Assembly: GCF_014904795.1 (NCBI RefSeq)
Contig: NZ_JACZFS010000045.1
Coordinates: 1-64,000, forward strand
Direction of reading: 5' to 3'
Length of the DNA: 64,000 nucleotides
DNA from: Nisaea nitritireducens
GTDB taxonomy: Bacteria; Pseudomonadota; Alphaproteobacteria; Thalassobaculales; Thalassobaculaceae
A model generated the notes under the pieces. The model made no database searches and had not been told where the DNA came from. It worked only from the letters and a program-made list of their open reading frames with translations. A program made the position numbers and the translations under genes. Positions 53,341 to 62,448 of this stretch are shown piece by piece (positions within the stretch are counted from its first letter, which is position 1; each line of letters opens with the position of its first letter).

Positions 53341-55839
53341 ATGACTAACGCCGCCGCCGCATTGAGCATTTTGGGTGGGTCCTTCAACGCCGGTAGCGGC
53401 GGAACGACCACTGGTGTAGCCGCGTTTGCAAAATACAAACGGGACCCGGAAGGCGCGCGTCGTGACTTCTACGAAAGCGCGGCTGTTCAGAAAAACATCA
53501 AGAGTTTCCAGTCGAGTGCGAACGAGATCAATTCGCTCGAGGATTTCCTGGCAGATCGGAAAACTCTCGAATTCGTCCTGACGGCCTTCGGTCTGGAATC
53601 GGAACTCAATAATCCCGGTAAGCTGAAAGCGATCATCAACAGCGATCCGGATGATGTGAATTCCTATGCGAACCGGTTGGCCGACTCGCGTTATGGCGAG
53701 CTTGCGAAATTTCTGAACGTAAAGAACGAAGGCTTTACCAAGCTGCAAAGTGCTGACGCGCAGACTGAGGTCATCGACGATTACCTTACCAATGCGTTTG
53801 AAGTTTCGATTGGACTTGAGAACCCGGCGGCACGTGAGGCCGTGTTTTTCCTGCGGCGCGTCAATGAAATTGATAGCGCGCTCGAAATTCTTGGTGATTT
53901 ACCGCTGCGGAATATCGTGACGACAGCCCTTGGCTTGCCGGCTCAGATCGCCAAACAGTCCGTGCTCAAGCAGCAGTCCTTGATCGATGCAAAACTCGAT
54001 TTCGACAAGCTGAATACGCTGGACCGGGAAGAGGAAAATGCGTCGAAGACCAAACTCGATCTGGTCAATGACGATCTGAGCGCCGTCAAAACCGGGCTTG
54101 CCGCCGTCACGAATGCGAGCCTTGAGTTGTCGACCGTGCAGCAGCAGCTCGAAGACCTTCGCATTCATTTGCAGGACATCGACAATATTACTGATCCGGG
54201 CGGGGTTCTTGCGGATGAAATCCCTGTTCAGGAAGCGGCTATCCCGGAGCTGATCCGTCAGCAGGGACTGATCGCGGCGGCCGAAAAAGCGCTCTTGAGC
54301 ACCGACCCGAATCTGACCCGGATCGATGCGATATTCAAAGAAGCGGCCAACGTAGAGACCCAGGAAGAACTCGACGGACTGAAAAGTGAATTTGATCGGC
54401 TGGTGACTGAGATCACCAGCGCGGACGGCTTTATCAAGGGATCGAATTACAGCGACAGCACCGCCGGTACGACCGAGAATTTGCTGTTGCCGTCAGGTGA
54501 TGGAGGCAGCGGTATCGATGCCCTGCCGTCGGCCAAGGCGACGACAGTGGTCAAGTCGGATGGCACTGCGGTTGTGACCAGCTCGCTCGATCTCTCAGAC
54601 TTTCTGACTAATCTGGATAATACCAACACGGCTTTTCAGGCAATCAACCTTGGGAGTCTGTCTTCCGATATTTCGTCGGCGAAGACCGATTTTGAGGCTG
54701 TCGAAAGCGATTTCAAATCCGCGCAGGTTCAGAACGGCGTGAATGCTTCCAGTTTTGCCGGCAGCGTGAGTGGTGTGAACTTCGGTTATTCGCTGAATAC
54801 CCAGTCTCTTTCTCAAGGTATTTCCGCTGTCGATGACGGACTTACGCGCCTTTCGAAGGCCGCGGCAGTGATTTCTGAAATTCGGACCCTGGCATTTAAT
54901 GCGCAAGCGGAAGATGCCGATATCGACGAGTTGAACACGACTTATGGTGGGAAACTCGAAGAGCTGGCATCCCTGATCAATGACGCCGGGACGGCGACCG
55001 ACGGGACTAACACATTCACGTTCGACAATCTGTTGACCGGCGGCACGATCAGCTATGAAGCCGATGCAGCGTCCGGGAAGAGTATTGATGCGCGTGGCGG
55101 TGCTCTGGATACCGTGATTCTTGGCGCGCTTCCGACCACTCTTAGCGCTGGAAATGCGAACGGTATTCTGAGCGATATCGATACGACGGTGACGGATTCC
55201 TTGAGTGAGTTGAAAGATAATCTGGTCACGGATCGGAAAATCTTTGATTTTGCGGCGAATGTCGCGGATCCGCTGGGGGCAATCGATGCTGAAATCCGTC
55301 AGATCAGTGGTGACCTCGACGCGCTTATCGAGCGTGCGGGGGATAGCGGGGACAACCTGCTCAAAGAATTTGGCAATGATCTTAAAGTTGTTCTTGGAAC
55401 GCTGAGCACGACAATTACTGTCGATGCGCAAGGCGGCTTCAAGGAAGATTTCGAAAACGCGCTGAGTTCACTTCAGTATGTCGCTGTCAGTGGCGGGGTA
55501 GCGGCTTCGCGTGAGAGTATTCTTAACGACGCCCTGTTTTCGGTTGGCTCGACGCTTAGCCGGCTCAACGCTGAAAAGTTCACACTGAATATCCAGAATT
55601 CGATTCTGGGTGAGAAAAAATCCTCGCTCACCAATACGAGTGGGTCAGCGGAGTCCCTCGATTTTCTGAAGCCGCTTGAGAACACGAACTATGCGATCAA
55701 GTTCATCGAGCAATATCTGGTGAAGAAGGACCTCGAAGCGATCGGCGGCAGCACCACGACGCAGCCCAAGAACGCGTCCCTGGTCGGCCTGTTCCAGGAT
55801 ATCAGCGGCGGTGGCGGTCTGCTCAATCTGCTCAGCTAG
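53341..55839 (+). CDS. DUF1217 protein with long flagellin-like helical region
   Basis: An 832-aa protein. Residues about 40-160 match DUF1217, a domain of flagellar-associated proteins in alphaproteobacteria (EDFLADRKTLEFVLTAFGLE, DPDDVNSYANRLADSRYGEL). A long coiled coil follows (about 180-380, with QQQLEDLRIHLQDIDNI), then a Thr/Ser-rich linker. Residues about 500-640 look flagellin-like: LSKAAAVISEIRTLAFNAQA, DELNTTYGGKLEELASLIND, then NLLTGGTIS. No signal peptide, as for type III exported flagellar parts. GAGGG precedes the ATG. Likely an exported filament-, hook- or cap-like protein; the role is inferred. Confidence 0.7.
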   Translation: MTNAAAALSILGGSFNAGSGGTTTGVAAFAKYKRDPEGARRDFYESAAVQKNIKSFQSSANEINSLEDFLADRKTLEFVLTAFGLESELNNPGKLKAIINSDPDDVNSYANRLADSRYGELAKFLNVKNEGFTKLQSADAQTEVIDDYLTNAFEVSIGLENPAAREAVFFLRRVNEIDSALEILGDLPLRNIVTTALGLPAQIAKQSVLKQQSLIDAKLDFDKLNTLDREEENASKTKLDLVNDDLSAVKTGLAAVTNASLELSTVQQQLEDLRIHLQDIDNITDPGGVLADEIPVQEAAIPELIRQQGLIAAAEKALLSTDPNLTRIDAIFKEAANVETQEELDGLKSEFDRLVTEITSADGFIKGSNYSDSTAGTTENLLLPSGDGGSGIDALPSAKATTVVKSDGTAVVTSSLDLSDFLTNLDNTNTAFQAINLGSLSSDISSAKTDFEAVESDFKSAQVQNGVNASSFAGSVSGVNFGYSLNTQSLSQGISAVDDGLTRLSKAAAVISEIRTLAFNAQAEDADIDELNTTYGGKLEELASLINDAGTATDGTNTFTFDNLLTGGTISYEADAASGKSIDARGGALDTVILGALPTTLSAGNANGILSDIDTTVTDSLSELKDNLVTDRKIFDFAANVADPLGAIDAEIRQISGDLDALIERAGDSGDNLLKEFGNDLKVVLGTLSTTITVDAQGGFKEDFENALSSLQYVAVSGGVAASRESILNDALFSVGSTLSRLNAEKFTLNIQNSILGEKKSSLTNTSGSAESLDFLKPLENTNYAIKFIEQYLVKKDLEAIGGSTTTQPKNASLVGLFQDISGGGGLLNLLS

Positions 55840-55862
55840 ACCGCCTGCTCAGTTGAGGGGGG

Positions 55863-56678
55863 TCAGGTTCCCGCAGTCAGCGGCGCGTTCAAGCGACGCA
55901 GAGTTGCAATCACGCTGAGTGCGGTGATCTTGCCCGTCTTCGGATTCTCTTCTGTCGGAATATTCTCAATCGTCATGGTGAAGCGCGCGCTGTCCGCCTC
56001 GACCCTTATTGTATGGGTGTTGCGGGTGACGGACGGGTCCGCCCAGATCTCCACGCTGGTCCGGTCCGGGCCAATGCCGGCCAGGCTGAGCGCTGCCGCG
56101 ACATTGACATTCGCCGGGAAGCCTTTAGCGGCGGCCCGGGCATTTCCCTCGAACACTTTTTTCGCCTCGGTCAGCCCCTCGACAGAGATATCATTCTCGA
56201 CGAGATAAGGCGCGCCGCCGAGTCCGAGCGGCGGCTTGCGGGTCTCCAGCGTTACGGATTCGATAATGCCTTCCGCAGCGGCGCGCACGGCGTCCAGTCC
56301 GATCAGGGCACCAGTTGGCAGAATCATCCGGGCGCCGGTCTCGTTCGCTTTTTCAACAAGCTCCATGTGATTGAGCAGGGCGCCGATGCTGACCGGGACG
56401 AAGATCCGTCCTTTGGAGATTGCCGCTTCAGCAACTATCTGGAACACGGAGGCGGGCGCGCACTCGACGACGACATCGCAGGTCTCGGCCAGGGCTTCCA
56501 GCGATACGACAGGTGCGCTGGCGCCGATGGATGCCAGGTTATTCTGGGCCTTTTCCACATTTCGGGCAGAGACGGCGCCGAGTTCCAGGCCGGGCAGGCG
56601 ACCGTCGGTGATCGCGCGGGCCAGTGTCAGGCCGATTGCGCCCAGACCGCCAATGCCGACCTTCATGTTTCCAGCCAT
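55863..56678 (-). CDS. nadX: Aspartate dehydrogenase (NadX family)
   Basis: A 271-aa NAD(P)-dependent enzyme converting aspartate to iminoaspartate/oxaloacetate and ammonia. N-terminal VGIGGLGAIGLTLARAI, the central CDVVVECAPASVF, PTGALIGLDAVRAA and GFPANVNVAAALSLAGIGPD with FTMTIENIP define the family. ATG at 56678 has AAGGAAAC upstream. It diverges from the first tctC gene; an amino-acid dehydrogenase next to an amino-acid uptake and D-glutamate pathway is coherent. Confidence 0.93.
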   Translation of the reverse strand: MAGNMKVGIGGLGAIGLTLARAITDGRLPGLELGAVSARNVEKAQNNLASIGASAPVVSLEALAETCDVVVECAPASVFQIVAEAAISKGRIFVPVSIGALLNHMELVEKANETGARMILPTGALIGLDAVRAAAEGIIESVTLETRKPPLGLGGAPYLVENDISVEGLTEAKKVFEGNARAAAKGFPANVNVAAALSLAGIGPDRTSVEIWADPSVTRNTHTIRVEADSARFTMTIENIPTEENPKTGKITALSVIATLRRLNAPLTAGT

Positions 56679-56828
56679 TTCTGTTTCCTTCGTTCCCAGA
56701 GTGCGCGATGAGTCCGTCACCCTTCTGTAGCGGAAAATCCCGGCGGGTCAAACGGCCGCGACAATCTGCTGCCGCTGGACGGCGATACCTGGCCGGGTAT
56801 AGTGGGGCGCCAGTCGAATGGGAGCACA

Positions 56829-57839
56829 ATGAGACCGTTTCAATTCCTGATGCTTGTGGTCTTGGCCGTCTTGGCGCAGCTCGTGCGTCCAAACGATGTC
56901 CGGGCACAAGAGCTTTCCTGTATTACGGTTTCCATAATCGTACCGTCTGCGGTCGGCTCTGCCGGCGACCTGGTCGGCCGCGCTGTCGCGGATGCTGCGA
57001 CGAAGCTTGGCGGGCCCGCCTTCCGCGTTCGCAACCGGCCCCGGGATATTGCGCGTCAACTGATCGAGGATGCAGCGCCTAACGGCTGCACGCTGATGCT
57101 CGACACGCAAATTCAGGTCGCGTTCGAGGTGCTGGGCAAAGGCAAGACCGATTGGCGCGATTTCAAGCCGATTGCCCTGTTGACCCGGACGCCGGTGGCA
57201 ATCGTATTGTCGGCCGGAGGGCCGCCTCCCGCCGCACCGAAAGGCGAGGAGCCCGAGTTACCAAGTCTTTCCGGCATCGTTTCACAGCTTCGCGACAAGC
57301 CGGAGAGCGTTACTTTCGCCCTTGTCGAGGATCCGCTCGAGCAATTGCTTTTCCTGAGGATGGAAGAGGCACTCGATGCACGATTTCGGATCCGGAGTTA
57401 TCCGAACGGCATATCGCGCTATCGCGAGTTGGTGAGTGGCCCGGCCGGCGTTGCGGGATTTGTCTCTCTCAAGGGGGCGGCGGCACGGATCAAGGCGAAG
57501 CAGTTGAACGTGCTCGCAGTCAGTGGGGCGTTTGAGCCCGGTATGCTGGCCGGCGTACCGACGATTGGACCCGAGGCCGGTGGACTGACATTCGGGATCG
57601 ATCACGGACTCTACGGGCCACGCGATATGCCTGACGATATTGTTAAAACCCTTGCCGAGATTATGCGGAAGGTCATGGAAACCCGGGGCGTTCTGTCGGA
57701 CCTGCATACTGAATACGGAACCGAGGCGGCCTTGATCACGGGTGATGGATTCGCGCGATATCTTGAGAATCTCGCCGCCGATTGGGGGGAAATGCTTCAA
57801 CGTCAAAATAATGGCGGTCGCTTGGGACAAAAAAGCTGA
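56829..57839 (+). CDS. TctC/Bug-family periplasmic binding protein, divergent copy
   Basis: A 336-aa protein with a signal peptide (MRPFQFLMLVVLAVLAQLVR, cut near RAQ-EL). The domain matches TctC but the ligand-loop usually reading VPWGAGGGTD is changed to VPSAVGSAGD, and a Pro/Glu-rich insertion (PPPAAPKGEEPELP) breaks the middle. LSC near the start and NGCTLML keep the two Cys found in the next copy. It may bind another ligand or be a helper of the second copy, which is more canonical. First gene of the locus diverging from nadX. Confidence 0.88.
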   Translation: MRPFQFLMLVVLAVLAQLVRPNDVRAQELSCITVSIIVPSAVGSAGDLVGRAVADAATKLGGPAFRVRNRPRDIARQLIEDAAPNGCTLMLDTQIQVAFEVLGKGKTDWRDFKPIALLTRTPVAIVLSAGGPPPAAPKGEEPELPSLSGIVSQLRDKPESVTFALVEDPLEQLLFLRMEEALDARFRIRSYPNGISRYRELVSGPAGVAGFVSLKGAAARIKAKQLNVLAVSGAFEPGMLAGVPTIGPEAGGLTFGIDHGLYGPRDMPDDIVKTLAEIMRKVMETRGVLSDLHTEYGTEAALITGDGFARYLENLAADWGEMLQRQNNGGRLGQKS

Positions 57840-57982
57840 CGGCCAAAGACTTCGTTGAAACAATATGTCCCGTTACTGGATGAATTTTTTTATTTTTATA
57901 CACGTCGCAATGGAATGCTCGTGCGAATGATTGGGAACAGTTGACAGATGGCAGGGTATTCATAGGGTATCAGCCACAAGAC

Positions 57983-58003
57983 AGGCGCATTTCCGATGCG
58001 CCT
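57983..58003 (+). promoter_or_regulatory. Hairpin in the tctC leader
   Basis: AGGCGCAT (57983-57990) and ATGCGCCT (57996-58003) make a perfect 8-base stem with the loop TTCCG. It lies 52 bases before the second tctC start and could be an attenuator or mRNA-stabilising element; a TTGACA 36 bases upstream is a candidate -35. Confidence 0.5.
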
Positions 58004-58055
58004 AGGAGGTTTCGAGCACCGTCCGCCCGGTCGGTGTGACCAAAGGGAGAATAAA

Positions 58056-59027
58056 ATGAAGCTCAAGACAGCACTCTTCGCGGCTCTAGCGACAGCGTCA
58101 GTTGCTTTTGCCGGCGCACCGGCCGTACAGGCCGCGGATCTGTCCTGCCGTACAGCCAAACTGATCGTGCCGTGGGGCGCGGGCGGTGGCACCGATGTCA
58201 TCTTCCGTCAGTTCGTCGAAGCGGCGAACGAAGCCGGCGCAAAGCCGAAGCTGCAGGTCGTCAATATCGGTGGCCAGGGCGGCAACAAGGGTGCCAAGGA
58301 AGCCCGTAAGGCGAAGCCGGACGGTTGCACCCTGTTTGCCATTCACCAGAGCGCGCTGACCAGCTTCTTCAACGGCCGGGTCGACTTCACTTGGGATGCG
58401 TTCGAGCCGGTCGCCCTGCTGACCCGGACCCCTGCCATCATCGGCGCCAGCCCGGACGTGCCGTACAACAACATCAAGGAACTGGTCGCAGCCGCCAAAA
58501 AGGCGCCGGGCTCGGTGACCGCGGGCGGTACGCTCGGCTCCACCAGCCACTTCATCTTCCTGCTCCTCGAAGATGCTGCGGGCGTGAAGTTCAAGCACGT
58601 CTCCTACGATGGCACCCGTCAGCGGATGACGGCGCTTCTGGCCAAGAACATCGACATCGGCGAAATCAACCTCGCCTCTGCCAAGAAATACATCCAGACC
58701 AACGAGCTGAAGGCGCTTGGAATCACCACGCCGGAGCGGAACCCGGAAATCCCGGAGGTCATGACCCTCTCCGAGCAGGGTTATAACCTGATCTATGGTA
58801 CGGACCGTGGTGTCGTTCTGCCGAAGGGTGTCAGCCAGGACGTGATCAATCACTATGCTGAGGTCTTCAAGAAAGCAGCGGCTAACCCGAAAGTCGTTGA
58901 AGCGATGACCGCCAAGGGTACGACCGTGAACTATCTCGGCCCGAAAGAGTACACGGGCTACTTCGAAAAGACCTTCGCGGACTGGAAACGGATCGCGATT
59001 GAAGTTGGACTTTACAAGGGCGACTGA
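58056..59027 (+). CDS. tctC: TctC/Bug-family tricarboxylate-type substrate-binding protein
   Basis: A 323-aa periplasmic receptor of the tripartite tricarboxylate transporter. Signal peptide MKLKTALFAALATASVAFAG, cut near QAA-DL. Ligand loops IVPWGAGGGTDVIFRQ, NIGGQGGNKGAKEARK and GGTLGSTSHF are canonical; two Cys (LSCRT, DGCTLF) likely pair. Bug proteins bind carboxylates such as citrate, glutamate or aspartate. AAGGGAGA precedes the ATG. Its stop is followed by a strong hairpin before tctB, often seen where the receptor is made in excess. Confidence 0.93.
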   Translation: MKLKTALFAALATASVAFAGAPAVQAADLSCRTAKLIVPWGAGGGTDVIFRQFVEAANEAGAKPKLQVVNIGGQGGNKGAKEARKAKPDGCTLFAIHQSALTSFFNGRVDFTWDAFEPVALLTRTPAIIGASPDVPYNNIKELVAAAKKAPGSVTAGGTLGSTSHFIFLLLEDAAGVKFKHVSYDGTRQRMTALLAKNIDIGEINLASAKKYIQTNELKALGITTPERNPEIPEVMTLSEQGYNLIYGTDRGVVLPKGVSQDVINHYAEVFKKAAANPKVVEAMTAKGTTVNYLGPKEYTGYFEKTFADWKRIAIEVGLYKGD

Positions 59028-59044
59028 TTAATCAGCCCGACGCG

Positions 59045-59073
59045 CGGCGGCTCCCGTTCCCCGGGGGCCGCCG
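59045..59073 (+). terminator. Intercistronic hairpin between tctC and tctB
   Basis: CGGCGGCTCCC (59045-59055) pairs with GGGGGCCGCCG (59063-59073) apart from one U-G pair, and is followed by TTTGCGTTT. It may end part of the transcripts after tctC or protect the tctC message, giving more receptor than membrane subunits. Confidence 0.7.
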
Positions 59074-59109
59074 TTTGCGTTTAACGATAAGGAATGTGGA
59101 GGAACGCCG

Positions 59110-59595
59110 GTGGCGCGCTTGAACCGCGATACGTTGATTGCTTTGCTGCTTCTGGTTTTTTGCGGTGTCATGATTTCCGCAAGCCTGGACATCGAAGAGA
59201 CAAATTACGGGACAATGCAGTCGAGCGTCTGGCCTCAGGTCGTGCTCGGGGTGTTGACGGTCTTTTGTCTCGCAATGCTCGGGCAGAGTGTGCTCAAGCC
59301 GTCCGTTGTCAAAACGGAGAACGGCGCCGGGAGCCGTGGTCTTGGTCGGTACCGCAACGCGATTACCGTCTATGTCCTGTTCTTCCTCTTCCTCGTGACC
59401 TTGCCCTATCTCGGCATGCTGCTTGGCGGCATCGGCTTCGTCTTTCTCGCTCTGACGCTTCTGGGTGAGCCGGAGCTGAAACGTGTGCCGCTTCATCTGG
59501 CCATTGCCGTTGGAACGGTGGGGCTGATGTGGTCCATCTTTACCTTCGGTCTCGGCGTTCTGCTGCCGGACGGCGAACTCTTGCAGCTGAATTAG
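59110..59595 (+). CDS. tctB: TctB small membrane subunit
   Basis: A 161-aa protein with four hydrophobic segments (about 8-28, 42-60, 85-105, 128-150), the size and layout of TctB, the small membrane subunit of the TTT transporter. Sequence is poorly conserved in this family; position between tctC and tctA decides. GTG at 59110 has GGAGGA in front. Confidence 0.88.
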   Translation: MARLNRDTLIALLLLVFCGVMISASLDIEETNYGTMQSSVWPQVVLGVLTVFCLAMLGQSVLKPSVVKTENGAGSRGLGRYRNAITVYVLFFLFLVTLPYLGMLLGGIGFVFLALTLLGEPELKRVPLHLAIAVGTVGLMWSIFTFGLGVLLPDGELLQLN

Positions 59596-59605
59596 GACGA
59601 GCGCG

Positions 59606-61294
59606 ATGATCGAAACACTTATGTATGCTTTCGCCGATGTCTTCGCGCCATGGAACCTGGCACTGATGACGATCGGCGTCACCGCGGGCCTGATTGCCGG
59701 CGCGATCCCGGGTTTCACCATTGCGATGGCTGTCGTGCTGACCCTGCCTTTCACCTTCGGGCTGAGCCCGGTCGAAGGGCTGTCGACGATGATCGGTGTC
59801 TTTGTCGGCGGCCTGTCCGGTGGTTTGATGTCCGGCATGCTGACCGGTATTCCCGGCACACCATCCTCCATTGCCACGACTTTCGACGGATTCCCGATGG
59901 CGCGGAACGGGAAGCCCGGCCTCGCACTTGGCCTCGGCGTCTGGTCTTCGTTCTTCGGCGGGATCTTCAGCGCCGTTCTGCTGGTGACCCTGGCGCCGCG
60001 TCTGGCCGTAATCGGCCTTGAGTTCGGCCCCTGGGACTATTTTTCTCTCGTGCTCTTTGCTCTGACCATCACCGCGAGCCTCTCCGGCGAGAATCTGGTC
60101 AAGGGTATGATCGCCGGTGCGCTGGGTCTTTTCATCGCGACGATAGGCGAGGACGAAGTGAATGGCGTGGCGCGTTTCAGCTTCGGCATCGATGATCTTG
60201 AATCCGGCTTCACCTTCCTGCCGGTCCTGATCGGCCTTTTTGCGTTCAGCCAGCTGTTGTCCGACTTGCAGGACCGGGTGAAGGCACGGCAGCCATTGAT
60301 GGATGCGTCGGGCGCTGATGCCCGGATCCGGATTGAGCATCTGAAGGCGATCAGGATGGTGTTCGCCCGCTGGACCAACCTGCTCCGGTCGTCCGTCATT
60401 GGCGTATTTACGGGAGTACTTCCCGCCGCCGGTGGCTCGATCTCCAATATTCTGGCCTATGACCAGGCGAAGAAGGCGTCGAAGACACCGGAGAAGTTCG
60501 GCACGGGTACTCCCGATGGCATTATCGCGCCTGAAAGCGCGAACAATGCGACGGCCGGCGGAGCCCTGATCACCATGATGGCGCTCGGCATTCCCGGTGA
60601 CATCATCACCGCCGTGATGCTCGGAGCCCTGCTGATCCATAATGTTCAGCCAAGTCCGACCTTCATCTCCGACAATCCGGATCTGGCCTACGCGATCTTT
60701 GTCGCGTTCTTCCTGGCCCACTTCATCATGATCGCCATGCAGTCGGTGACTCTGCGGCTGTTCGTCATGGTGACGCGGATTCCGATGTATGTACTGGCCT
60801 CCGTGATCCTGGCCTATTGTGCCATTGGCGTCTTTGCCCTGAACAACATCACCTACGATATATGGGTGCTGTTCTTCTTCGGGATCATCGGCTACGTGAT
60901 GCGGCAGCTCGGCTTCCCGCTGGCGCCGATTATTCTCGGTGTGGTTCTGGGGCATGTCGCCGAGCTCAACCTGTCACGCTCGCTGGCGATCGACAGCGAT
61001 CTGATGCTGTTCTTGACCCGGCCGTGGTCGCTGTTTTTCCTGCTTGTGTCAGTCTTCTCCATCGGCTTCCCCTGGTACCAGAAAGCACGGACAACCAAAG
61101 CCTGGACCCTGGCCTACATCCCGGTCCTGCTCGCTGCGGTTTCGGTTCCGCTCTTCATGATGGAGGGCTTTGTGCGGCCGATTATCGGAGTAGCGTTGCT
61201 GGCACTTTCCGCCTATCTTCTGTGGCGAAGTGCAGCGTCCGGATGGAAAGTGGCACCCACGGGTGATCACGAAGTCCATCTTGAGGAGACCTGA
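59606..61294 (+). CDS. tctA: TctA large membrane subunit
   Basis: A 562-aa integral membrane protein with about twelve helices. Family blocks: GAIPGFTIAMAVVLTLPFTF, GMLTGIPGTPSSIATTFDGF, PMARNGKPGLALGLG, GVLPAAGGSISNILAYDQAK and APESANNATAGGALITMMAL. It forms the sodium- or proton-coupled channel of the carboxylate transporter. AGGACGAG precedes the ATG. Ten bases after tctB. The gene for DgcN follows after 125 bases. Confidence 0.95.
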   Translation: MIETLMYAFADVFAPWNLALMTIGVTAGLIAGAIPGFTIAMAVVLTLPFTFGLSPVEGLSTMIGVFVGGLSGGLMSGMLTGIPGTPSSIATTFDGFPMARNGKPGLALGLGVWSSFFGGIFSAVLLVTLAPRLAVIGLEFGPWDYFSLVLFALTITASLSGENLVKGMIAGALGLFIATIGEDEVNGVARFSFGIDDLESGFTFLPVLIGLFAFSQLLSDLQDRVKARQPLMDASGADARIRIEHLKAIRMVFARWTNLLRSSVIGVFTGVLPAAGGSISNILAYDQAKKASKTPEKFGTGTPDGIIAPESANNATAGGALITMMALGIPGDIITAVMLGALLIHNVQPSPTFISDNPDLAYAIFVAFFLAHFIMIAMQSVTLRLFVMVTRIPMYVLASVILAYCAIGVFALNNITYDIWVLFFFGIIGYVMRQLGFPLAPIILGVVLGHVAELNLSRSLAIDSDLMLFLTRPWSLFFLLVSVFSIGFPWYQKARTTKAWTLAYIPVLLAAVSVPLFMMEGFVRPIIGVALLALSAYLLWRSAASGWKVAPTGDHEVHLEET

Positions 61295-61419
61295 CCAAGG
61301 CACGCCACCTCCGCCATGGAGACGGCCCTGGGTCGATAAAGTTCCCCCGGACGCGGGCACAGATGAATTCGTGCCCCGCCCGGGGCAATGCGCAACCACA
61401 TTTTTGCCAAGGTGACGTC

Positions 61420-62421
61420 GTGGAAATCCGCAATCCCTATCTTATGTTTCTGGGCGATGCGCCCGATCAGCTCGCAGCCAAGACCGCCAATGGCGTCAAG
61501 GTCTGGCGCGAGGACTGGTGCGTCGGCCAGTTCCGTCTGCCGGGTTGTAAGGCAGATCTGAAGCTTCCCGACATGACCATCGAGGAAGCCGCCGAGGCCG
61601 GCGTGAAGACCGTGATCCTCGGTGTCGCCAACCGCGGCGGCTTTATGCCGGATACCTGGTTGGTCGAATTGGAAAAAGCGCTCGATCTCGGTATGGAGAT
61701 CGCCAGCGGACTGCACACCCGCATCAGCACTATTCCGTCGCTTGCGGCAAAGGCGAAGGAAAAGGGTCTCGGCCTTTATGACGTGCGCCACCCGACCGGC
61801 AATTTCTCGGTCGCGAACGGCAAGAAGCGCACCGGCAAGCGTCTGCTTCCGGTCGGCACGGACTGCTCCGTCGGCAAGATGTTCACCGCGCTCGCCATTG
61901 AGCGCGAACTTCACAACCGCGATGTGAAGGCGACCTTCCGCGCGACTGGCCAGACCGGGATCTTCATCGCCGGCTCCGGTGTCTCGGTCGATGCGGTCGT
62001 CGCCGACTTTATTTCCGGTGCGGTCGAAGAGCTGGCACCGGCCAACGATGCGGATCATTGGGATCTGGTCGAAGGCCAGGGCTCGCTGTTCCACGCTTCC
62101 TATGCAGGCGTCACCATGGGACTGATCCACGGCGCGCAGCCGGATGCGCTCGTGCTCTGCCACGAAGCCAACCGTCCGCACATGCGCGGTCTGCCGGAAT
62201 ACTCGGTTCCGAGCCTGACCGAGTGCATTCCGTACTATCTGCAGGCTGCCCGCCTGACGAACCCGGACGCCCAGTTCGTTGGCGTTTGCGTGAATACCTC
62301 CAGTCTGGACGACAAGGCTGCCGAGGAATTTCTGAAGAAGGCCAGCGACGAAACGGGCCTGCCTGCTGTGGATCCGATCCGCAACGGTGTTGGTGCCATC
62401 GTCGATAACATGCCGCTCTAG
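61420..62421 (+). CDS. dgcN: D-glutamate N-acetyltransferase-like protein (DUF1611)
   Basis: A 333-aa DUF1611 protein. Relatives named DgcN acetylate D-glutamate as the first step of a D-glutamate breakdown route. Recognisable parts: PYLMFLGDAPDQLAAKTANG, VKTVILGVANRGGFMP, GTDCSVGKMFTALAIE (P-loop-like), and FRATGQTGIFIAGSGVS. GTG at 61420 has AAGGTGA upstream; an earlier in-frame ATG (61363) is not supported. It is followed by dgcA after 27 bases. The pairing with dgcA is the main support for the substrate. Confidence 0.88.
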   Translation: MEIRNPYLMFLGDAPDQLAAKTANGVKVWREDWCVGQFRLPGCKADLKLPDMTIEEAAEAGVKTVILGVANRGGFMPDTWLVELEKALDLGMEIASGLHTRISTIPSLAAKAKEKGLGLYDVRHPTGNFSVANGKKRTGKRLLPVGTDCSVGKMFTALAIERELHNRDVKATFRATGQTGIFIAGSGVSVDAVVADFISGAVEELAPANDADHWDLVEGQGSLFHASYAGVTMGLIHGAQPDALVLCHEANRPHMRGLPEYSVPSLTECIPYYLQAARLTNPDAQFVGVCVNTSSLDDKAAEEFLKKASDETGLPAVDPIRNGVGAIVDNMPL

Positions 62422-62448
62422 GCCTATCTGAACTCAGAGGAGCAATCG

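Noticed and set aside
57941-57969. TTGACA with a -10 box as the promoter of the second tctC gene
   Set aside because: TTGACA is perfect but the bases 16-18 downstream (TAGGGT region) match a -10 poorly; mentioned only as a candidate.
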